A stretch of DNA of 12,824 bases from an uncultured Thermomonas sp. (GTDB taxonomy: Bacteria > Pseudomonadota > Gammaproteobacteria > Xanthomonadales > Xanthomonadaceae): assembly GCA_946480065.1 (NCBI GenBank), contig CAMLJA010000023.1, forward strand, positions 1-12,824. Reading direction: 5' to 3'. The notes beneath the pieces were generated by a model. It saw nothing but the letters and a program-made list of their open reading frames with translations, did no database searches and was not told the origin of the DNA. The position numbers were made by a program, and so were the translations under genes. Positions 7,318 to 12,824 of this stretch are shown here, piece by piece. Each line of letters begins with the position of its first letter. The stretch's first letter is position 1.

Positions 7318-7779
7318 ATGAAAATGCCGATGCCCCCCGCCGGCCCGTGCACGGGCTCCTCGCTGGGCCTGCTGTTCCGGCAGGTCCGCGACGCCATGTG
7401 GATGCGGATGGAGCGCGAACTCGCGCTCGCCGGCCATGAGCTGACCTTCAGCCAGTACGTCGCCATCAAGACCCTGACCGGCGGCGGCACCGCCGGCGTG
7501 ACCGACCTGGCGCGCGCGGCCGACCTCAACCCCGGCGCGATGACCCGGCTGCTGGACAAGCTGGAGGCCCGCGGCCTGCTGGTGCGGGTCGCCGACCCCA
7601 GCGACCGCCGCGCCCTGCACATCCACCTGACGGACGCCGGCCGCAAGCTCTGGCAGGACGTCGACCAGTGCGGCCAGCGGGTGCGCGAGCGCGCCCTGAC
7701 CGGCATGGACGACGCCACCCGCGCGCAGCTGACCGGCCTGCTCGAGCAGGTCCGCGACAACCTCCTTTCCCCGGACTGA
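7318..7779 (+). CDS. emrR: MarR-family transcriptional repressor of the efflux operon
   Basis: A 153-residue dimeric winged-helix regulator. The DNA-binding part is clear: LTFSQYVAIKTL (about 42-53), helix-turn-helix VTDLARAADLNPGAMTRLLDKLEARGLL (about 61-88), and the wing VADPSDRRALHIHLTDAGR (91-109) with the Asp and Arg residues typical of MarR proteins. Flanking helices at both ends would form the dimer. Relatives such as E. coli EmrR and S. maltophilia EmrRsm repress their own efflux operon and release DNA on binding a phenolic or hydrophobic ligand; the same is inferred here. I start at the ATG at 7318. Met3 and Met5 are alternatives, and a TTG at 7291 would lie inside the operator repeat. 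AGGA is 12 bases upstream, rather far. The stop is five bases before emrC. Confidence 0.9.
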   Translation: MKMPMPPAGPCTGSSLGLLFRQVRDAMWMRMERELALAGHELTFSQYVAIKTLTGGGTAGVTDLARAADLNPGAMTRLLDKLEARGLLVRVADPSDRRALHIHLTDAGRKLWQDVDQCGQRVRERALTGMDDATRAQLTGLLEQVRDNLLSPD

Positions 7780-7784
7780 CCCCC

Positions 7785-9227
7785 ATGGTTCGAACCGCTC
7801 CCTTCGCGGCCGCGCTGGCCGCGGCCCTGCTGACCGCCGGATGCGCGACCAGCGCCGGCATCGTGCCGGACTCGTCGCCGCGCGACGCAGCCACGCTGCA
7901 GGCCGGCAAGTCGCTGGCAGGCGTGCGCCTGTCCGATGCCGCCTGGCCGGCCACCGACTGGTGGACCGCGTTCGGCGACCCGCAGCTGGATGCGCTGGTC
8001 GGCGAGGCGTTGGCCGGCTCGCCCTCGCTGGCGGCGGCCGACGCGCGCACCCGCAAGGCCATCGCCCAGGCCGGCCTGGCCGACGCCGCGCGCAAGCCCG
8101 CGCTGGGCGCCGGCGCCCAGGTGCTGGGCCTGCAGATCCCCGAAACCCTGGCCGGCCCGGAACTGGGCGGCGACTTCAGCGTGGCCGAGCTGCTGACGCT
8201 CAGCCTGCAGTGGAGTCCGGACCTGTGGGGCGGCGCACGCGCGCGCTGGCAGGCCGCGGTCGGCAACGCCCGCGCCACCGAGGTGGACGCGCGCCAGGCG
8301 CGGCTGGCGCTGGCGGCGAACGTGGCCCGCACCTACGTGGCGCTGGCGCAGGCGTTCGACGCGCTGGAGGCCGCGCAGGCCGACGCCGCGCGCAGCGACG
8401 CGCTGGTGGCGCTCAACCGCCAGCGCATCCGCGCCGGGCTCGACAACACCATCGCCCTCAACCAGAACCTGAGCGTCGCGGCCGCGGCGCGCCAGCAGGC
8501 GCAGGCCGCGCAGCAGCAGATCGACGCCCTGCGCAACGCGCTGGCCGCGCTGGCCGGCGCCGGCCCCGACCGCGGCTTGGCGATCCGCCGCCCGGCCTTG
8601 GGCACGCCTGCCATCGCGCTGCCCTCGGTGCTGCCCAGCGACCTGCTGGCGCGGCGCCCGGACGTGGTGGCGGCGCGCTGGCGGGTGGAAGCGGCCGCGC
8701 GCGGGATCGACGCCAGCAAGGCCGCGTTCTATCCCTCCATCAACCTGGCCGCGATGGTCGGGCTGGCGGCCGGCAACCTCGGCGACCTGTTCGGCCGCGA
8801 CGCGCTGCTGATCAACGGCGGCCCGGCGCTGAGCCTGCCGATCTTCGACGGCGGCCGGCTGGAGCAGCAGCTGCGCGCCAGCGACGCCGACTACGACCTG
8901 GCCGTGGCCGGCTACGACCAGGCCCTGCTCGGCGCCATCCGCGACGTCGCCGACGCGGTCCAGGCGGCGCGCGCGCTGGACGCGCAGATCGCCAGCACCG
9001 CGCAGGCGCGCCAGGCCGCCGCCCAGGCGCACGCGCTGGTGCTGCAGCGCCGCCAGGCCGGGCTGGCCACCCAGCTGGACGTGCTGGCGGCGCAGAAGCC
9101 GCTGCTGCAGCTGGACCAGCAGCTGGCCGCCCTGCGCGCCAAGCGCCGGCTGGCCGCGATCGACCTCGACCAGGCCCTCGGCGGCGGCGTCCCCGTCGCC
9201 GCGCCCTCCCCCACCGCCTCGAACTGA
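7785..9227 (+). CDS. emrC: Outer-membrane efflux channel lipoprotein, NodT/OprM type
   Basis: This 480-residue protein is the outer-membrane duct of the tripartite pump. The N-terminus is a lipoprotein signal peptide ending in the lipobox LTAGC, with acylated Cys20. Two repeated halves of the outer-membrane efflux family follow. DWWTAFGDPQLDALVGEAL (about 58-76) opens the first, and the second holds LPSDLLARRPDVVAARWRVEAAA and AAFYPSINLAAMVG, a hallmark of NodT/OprM proteins. Long Ala/Gln-rich helical stretches form the periplasmic tunnel. The gene begins five bases after emrR without a clear ribosome site, so it is probably translationally coupled. A channel encoded within the MFS operon, and ahead of the adaptor, matches S. 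maltophilia EmrCAB; E. coli emrAB lacks one and uses the distant tolC. Confidence 0.93.
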   Translation: MVRTAPFAAALAAALLTAGCATSAGIVPDSSPRDAATLQAGKSLAGVRLSDAAWPATDWWTAFGDPQLDALVGEALAGSPSLAAADARTRKAIAQAGLADAARKPALGAGAQVLGLQIPETLAGPELGGDFSVAELLTLSLQWSPDLWGGARARWQAAVGNARATEVDARQARLALAANVARTYVALAQAFDALEAAQADAARSDALVALNRQRIRAGLDNTIALNQNLSVAAAARQQAQAAQQQIDALRNALAALAGAGPDRGLAIRRPALGTPAIALPSVLPSDLLARRPDVVAARWRVEAAARGIDASKAAFYPSINLAAMVGLAAGNLGDLFGRDALLINGGPALSLPIFDGGRLEQQLRASDADYDLAVAGYDQALLGAIRDVADAVQAARALDAQIASTAQARQAAAQAHALVLQRRQAGLATQLDVLAAQKPLLQLDQQLAALRAKRRLAAIDLDQALGGGVPVAAPSPTASN

Positions 9228-9238
9228 CCGACACCGCC

Positions 9239-10459
9239 ATGACCACCGAAACCACCCCGAACACGTCGGCCGGCGCGGCCGCCCCGCTGCCGCCCTCGCA
9301 GGCCCCGGCCGCCCCCCCCGCCAACCGCAAGCGCCGCCGCGCGCTGCTGGTGCTGCTGGCGGTGGTGCTGCTGGCCGGCGGCGCCTGGCTGGCGTACTAC
9401 CTGCTGGTCGCGCGCTGGCACCAGGACACCGACGACGCCTACGTGCAGGGCAACATCGTCAGCGTGACCCCGCAGACCGCCGGCACCGTGGTCGCCATCC
9501 ACGCCGAGGACGGCATGCGGGTGAAGGCCGGCCAGGTGCTGGTGGAGCTGGATCCCAGCGACGCCCGCGTGGCCTACGAGCAGGCGGTGGCGAACCTCGC
9601 CGCCACCGTGCGCCAGGTGCGCGGCCTCTACAGCAGCGTGGACTCGGCCCAGGCCGACATCGCCGCCCGCCAGGTGGCGGTGGCGCAGGCGCGCGCCGAC
9701 GTCCAGCGCCGCAGCGGCCTGGTGGCCAGCGGCGCGGTCTCGCCGGAGGAACTGGCGCACGCGCGCGCCCAGCTGCAGGCCGCCGAGGCCGCGCTGTCGG
9801 CCTCGCGCGGGCAGCTGTCGCGCAACCGCGCGCTGGTGGATGCCACCACCGTGGCCGACCAGCCGCAGGTGCGGGCCGCCGCCGCGCAGCTGCGCCAGGC
9901 CTACCTCAACCTGCAGCGCGCGGCGATCGTGGCGCCGGTGTCCGGCTTCGTCAGCAAGCGCAGCGTGCAACTGGGCCAGCGGGTGCAGCCGGGCATGGCG
10001 ATGCTGGCGATCATCCCGCTGGAGCAGGTGTGGGTGGAAGCCAACTTCAAGGAGACCCAGCTGCACGACATGCGCCTGGGCCAGCCGGTCGAGCTCACCG
10101 CCGACGTCTACGGCAACGACGTGGTGTTCGACGGCAAGCTGGTCAGCCTGGGCCTGGGCACCGGCAGCGCGTTCTCGCTGCTGCCGGCGCAGAACGCCAG
10201 CGGCAACTGGATCAAGATCGTCCAGCGCATCCCGGTGCGGATCGAGCTGGACCCGAAGCAGGTCGCCGCGCACCCGCTGCGGCTGGGCATGAGCATGTCG
10301 GTCGACGTCACCGTGCGCGACCGCCAGGGCCCGGTGCTGCCGGCCGCGGCGCCGGCCGGGCCGGTGCTCGCCACCGACGCCTACGCCCGCCAGCTGCAGG
10401 ACGCCGACGCCCTGATCGAGAAGACCATCGCCGCCAACCTGCCGCAGGGCAGGTCCTGA
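9239..10459 (+). CDS. emrA: EmrA-like periplasmic adaptor (membrane fusion protein)
   Basis: This 406-residue HlyD-family adaptor links the MFS pump to the outer-membrane channel. A Pro/Ala-rich cytoplasmic tail ends in a basic NRKRRR, then one membrane anchor (about 35-57). The first half of the lipoyl-like domain has HQDTDDAYVQGNIVSVTPQTAGTV and VKAGQVLVELDPSDA (about 61-109). A long helical hairpin rich in Ala, Gln and Arg follows (about 110-215), then the second lipoyl half and beta barrel: AIVAPVSGFVSKRSVQLGQRVQPG and IPLEQVWVEANFKETQL, a signature of EmrA proteins. The length matches E. coli EmrA (390) with a longer N-terminus. The start is 11 bases after emrC, with no visible ribosome site. 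The TGA is in frame with emrB, 41 sense codons upstream of it. Confidence 0.95.
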   Translation: MTTETTPNTSAGAAAPLPPSQAPAAPPANRKRRRALLVLLAVVLLAGGAWLAYYLLVARWHQDTDDAYVQGNIVSVTPQTAGTVVAIHAEDGMRVKAGQVLVELDPSDARVAYEQAVANLAATVRQVRGLYSSVDSAQADIAARQVAVAQARADVQRRSGLVASGAVSPEELAHARAQLQAAEAALSASRGQLSRNRALVDATTVADQPQVRAAAAQLRQAYLNLQRAAIVAPVSGFVSKRSVQLGQRVQPGMAMLAIIPLEQVWVEANFKETQLHDMRLGQPVELTADVYGNDVVFDGKLVSLGLGTGSAFSLLPAQNASGNWIKIVQRIPVRIELDPKQVAAHPLRLGMSMSVDVTVRDRQGPVLPAAAPAGPVLATDAYARQLQDADALIEKTIAANLPQGRS

Positions 10460-10490
10460 CCCCCTACGCAGGAGTCGCGCCGCCGCGGCG

Positions 10491-10511
10491 CCCCGTCCCT
10501 CCCCCTCCCCC
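10491..10511 (-). other. G-quadruplex-type motif in the emrA-emrB gap
   Basis: On the minus strand, four G-runs of 5, 5, 3 and 4 bases are separated by loops of 1, 1 and 2 bases (G5-A-G5-A-G3-AC-G4). This meets the usual quadruplex rule with very short loops. It is on the template strand of the operon, and the transcript has the matching C-rich run. The rest of the 123-bp gap (10460-10582) is also strongly C-rich, with short GC palindromes and no ribosome site or gene. Confidence 0.55.
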
Positions 10512-10582
10512 GGGACGCGCCAGCGCCGGCGCCGGCGGCCTCCCCGCCGCCGCTCCTGCACCTCCACCGACCGCCGAGCCCC

Positions 10583-12175
10583 ATGTCCACCATCGCCCAA
10601 GAAGAGGAAGCGTTCGGCCTGCCGCCCGGCCGCGAGGCCGCGGCCGCGCCGGCTCCGTTCCGCCCGCCGAACATCGCGCTGACCACGCTGGGCCTGGCGC
10701 TGGCCTCGTTCATGCAGGTGCTCGACACCACCATCGCCAACGTCTCGCTGCCGGCCATCTCCGGCAACCTGGGCGGCAGCGCCAACCAGGCGACCTGGGT
10801 GATCACCTCGTTCGCCGTCAGCAACGCCATCGCCCTGCCGCTGACCGGCTGGCTCACCCGCAAGTACGGCGAGCGCAAGCTGTTCATGTGGTCGACGCTG
10901 GCGTTCGTGATCGCCTCGTTCCTGTGCGGCATCGCCCATTCGATGGGCCTGCTGGTGCTGGCGCGCGCGTTGCAGGGTTTCGTGGCCGGCCCGATGTACC
11001 CGGTGACCCAGGCCCTGCTGATCTCGATCTATCCCCCGGCCAAGCGCGGGCAGGCCATCGCGCTGCTGGCGATGGTGACGGTGGTGGCGCCGATCGCCGG
11101 GCCGATCCTGGGCGGCTGGATCACCGACAACTACAGCTGGGAATGGATCTTCTTCATCAACATCCCCATCGGCATCTTCGCCAGCGTGGTGGTGGGCCGG
11201 CAGCTGAAGGGGCGCCCGGAGCGGCTGGAAACGCCGAAGATGGACTACATCGGCCTGGCCACCCTGGTGCTGGGCGTGGGCGCGCTGCAGATCCTGCTGG
11301 ACCTGGGCAACGACGAGGACTGGTTCGCCTCGACCAAGATCGTCGTGCTGTCGATCGTGGCCGCGATCTCGCTGGTGGTGTTCGTGATCTGGGAGCTGAC
11401 CGACCGCGACCCGATCGTGAACCTGCGCCTGTTCCGCCACCGCAACTTCAGCGCCGGCACCGCGGCCATGGTGGTGGCCTACGCGGCCTTCTTCAGCGTC
11501 GGCATCCTGGTGCCGCTGTGGCTGCAGCGCAACCTGGGCTACACCGCCATCTGGGCCGGCTTCGCGACCGCGCCGATCGGCATCCTGCCGGTGCTCCTCA
11601 CCCCGTTCGTGGGCAAGTACGCCAACCGCTTCGACCTGCGCATGCTGGCCAGCTTCGCCTTCGTGGCGATGTCGCTGACCAGCTTCGCGCGCTCGCACTT
11701 CAACCTGGACGTGGACTTCCGCCACGTGGCGCTGGTGCAGCTGTTCCAGGGCCTGGGCGTGGCGCTGTTCTTCATGCCGGTGCTGCAGATCCTGCTGTCG
11801 GACCTGGAGCCGCACGAGATCGCCGCCGGCTCCGGCCTGGCCACCTTCGTGCGCACCCTGGGCGGCAGCTTCGCGGCGTCGCTGACCACCTACGCCTGGG
11901 CCGAGCGCGGGGCCAAGCACCACGCCCTGCTGGCCGAGAAGATCTCCGCCTACGACCCGGCGACGCTGGACACCGTGACCCGGCTGGGCGGCGGCGACCT
12001 CCAGCGCGGCGCGTTCATGCTGGACCGGATGATCTCCAACCAGGCGGCGCAGATCGGCTTCAACGAGATCTTCCACCTGCTGGGGATCGTGTTCCTGGTC
12101 GTGATCCTGTTCGTATGGGTGGCCAAGCCGCCGTTCGCGGCCAAGACCGGCGCGGCCGCGGCCGGCGGGCACTGA
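10583..12175 (+). CDS. emrB: EmrB-like MFS drug:proton antiporter, DHA2 family
   Basis: This 530-residue inner-membrane pump, predicted to have 14 helices, is the energy-using part of the tripartite exporter. It shows the DHA2 motif VLDTTIANVSLPAISGNL (46-63), GWLTRKYGERK (89-99, motif A), LVLARALQGFVAGPMYPVTQALL (124-146) and the antiporter motif VAPIAGPILGGWITDNYSWEWIFFINIPIG (168-197). The length matches E. coli EmrB (512) with a longer N-terminal cytoplasmic tail. In S. maltophilia the equivalent pump is reported to export hydrophobic compounds such as CCCP and nalidixic acid; the substrates here are unknown. The ATG at 10583 is the first plausible start, since upstream in-frame codons include no ATG, GTG or TTG after the emrA stop. 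The 123-bp gap to emrA contrasts with the 5- and 11-base gaps elsewhere in the operon. Confidence 0.95.
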   Translation: MSTIAQEEEAFGLPPGREAAAAPAPFRPPNIALTTLGLALASFMQVLDTTIANVSLPAISGNLGGSANQATWVITSFAVSNAIALPLTGWLTRKYGERKLFMWSTLAFVIASFLCGIAHSMGLLVLARALQGFVAGPMYPVTQALLISIYPPAKRGQAIALLAMVTVVAPIAGPILGGWITDNYSWEWIFFINIPIGIFASVVVGRQLKGRPERLETPKMDYIGLATLVLGVGALQILLDLGNDEDWFASTKIVVLSIVAAISLVVFVIWELTDRDPIVNLRLFRHRNFSAGTAAMVVAYAAFFSVGILVPLWLQRNLGYTAIWAGFATAPIGILPVLLTPFVGKYANRFDLRMLASFAFVAMSLTSFARSHFNLDVDFRHVALVQLFQGLGVALFFMPVLQILLSDLEPHEIAAGSGLATFVRTLGGSFAASLTTYAWAERGAKHHALLAEKISAYDPATLDTVTRLGGGDLQRGAFMLDRMISNQAAQIGFNEIFHLLGIVFLVVILFVWVAKPPFAAKTGAAAAGGH

Positions 12176-12193
12176 ACCGCGCGGGGGCGGGCC

Positions 12194-12824
12194 TCAGGCC
12201 TGCTCCAGCGCATCGGCCAGGCGTTCCACCGCCACCACCTCCATGCCCTTGTAGCTGCCCGATTTGGGCGCGTTCGCCTTCGGCACGATGGCGCGCTTGA
12301 AGCCGTGCGTGGCTGCTTCCTTGAGGCGCTCCTCGCCGTTCGGCACCGGGCGGATCTCGCCGCTCAGGCCCACCTCGCCGAACGCGATCGTCTTGCCGGC
12401 CAGCGGCGCATCGCGGAGCGAGGACAGCACCGCCAACAGCACCGGCAGGTCGGCCGCGGTTTCCTGCACGCGGATGCCGCCGACCACGTTCACGAACACG
12501 TCCTGGTCGCCCACCATCACCCCGCCGTGGCGGTGCAGCACCGCCAGCAGCATCGCCAGCCGGTTGCCTTCCAGCCCGACCACGACGCGGCGCGGATTGG
12601 ACAGGGGCGAGGCGTCCACCAGCGCCTGCACCTCCACCAGCAACGGGCGGGTGCCCTCGCGCGTGACCATCACGCAGCTGCCGGGCTGCGGTGCGCCCAT
12701 CCCGGACAGGAAGATCGCCGACGGGTTGGACACCTCGCGCAGGCCGCCGTCCGACATCGCGAACACGCCCAGTTCGTTGACCGCGCCGAAACGGTTCTTG
12801 AACGCGCGCAGCACGCGGAAACGC
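12194..12824 (-). CDS. radA: DNA repair protein RadA, C-terminal part (cut by the window edge)
   Basis: The last 209 residues of RadA (Sms), a RecA-like helicase that drives branch migration in recombination and repair. The fragment opens just before the RadA-specific KNRFG motif (KNRFGAVNELGVFAM), followed by NPSAIFLSG. The Lon-protease-like C-terminal domain follows, with DVFVNVVGGIRVQETAADLPVLLAVLSSLRD, FGEVGLSGEIRPVPNGEERLKEAATHGFKRAIVP and the closing VVAVERLADAL. The frame stays open to base 12824. The N-terminal zinc finger and Walker A would lie beyond the window; the GTG at 12812-12814 is an internal Val codon, not a start. It converges on emrB with only 18 bases between the stop codons and no terminator that I can see. 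Confidence 0.95.
   Translation of the reverse strand, partial: RFRVLRAFKNRFGAVNELGVFAMSDGGLREVSNPSAIFLSGMGAPQPGSCVMVTREGTRPLLVEVQALVDASPLSNPRRVVVGLEGNRLAMLLAVLHRHGGVMVGDQDVFVNVVGGIRVQETAADLPVLLAVLSSLRDAPLAGKTIAFGEVGLSGEIRPVPNGEERLKEAATHGFKRAIVPKANAPKSGSYKGMEVVAVERLADALEQA

Noticed and set aside
8912..12172. A stop-free minus-strand frame of over 1000 codons antisense to emrC, emrA and emrB.
   Set aside because: Its product is His/Gln/Arg/Gly-rich with no family resemblance, and the opposite strand carries certain genes. GC-biased third positions make stop codons rare in antisense frames.
12750..12785. Ala instead of Ser in the RadA KNRFGS motif.
   Set aside because: From memory, KNRFGAVNELGVF occurs in other gammaproteobacterial RadA proteins, so it is normal variation rather than a defect.

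Overview
The window is uniformly GC-rich and gene-dense. It looks like chromosome from a gammaproteobacterium of the Xanthomonadaceae/Lysobacteraceae (Luteimonas, Lysobacter, Stenotrophomonas or Xanthomonas relatives). I infer this from protein resemblance, the rpsP-rimM-trmD-rplS and ffh/ypjD neighbourhoods, and an efflux operon ordered as in Stenotrophomonas maltophilia emrRCAB. I could run no database search, so the genus is open. I see no tRNA, rRNA, CRISPR array, transposase, integrase or phage gene.

Left part (1-4280), all on the minus strand. The operon rpsP (bS16), rimM, trmD, rplS (bL19) starts at a promoter near 4244 and ends at a clear rho-independent terminator (1923-1954). Downstream, hslR (Hsp15-like S4 RNA-binding protein) overlaps by 11 bp an MdtD-like MFS drug exporter. 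A strong hairpin surrounds the exporter's stop codon at the window edge.

Middle part (4281-7249). ffh (SRP GTPase) and, 10 bp downstream, a VIT1/CCC1-type Fe/Mn transporter form a minus-strand pair. ypjD (cytochrome c assembly-like membrane protein) is divergent from ffh. The rpsP and ffh leaders share the promoter core CGCTATACT.

Right part (7250-12193), plus strand. emrR (MarR repressor), emrC (outer-membrane lipoprotein channel), emrA (periplasmic adaptor) and emrB (14-TM MFS pump) form a self-contained, repressor-controlled tripartite drug efflux operon. The leader before emrR is the only markedly AT-rich stretch. It carries three TTGCAT copies at an exact 15-bp period over a perfect TTGACA -35 box. 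The 123-bp emrA-emrB gap has a G-quadruplex-type motif on the template strand and has no stop codon in the shared frame except the emrA TGA. The window closes with the C-terminal part of radA, convergent with emrB.

Overall these are ordinary housekeeping genes plus one efflux operon. I found no new gene system; the most interesting signals are regulatory: the emrR leader, the emrA-emrB gap and the rplS leader.
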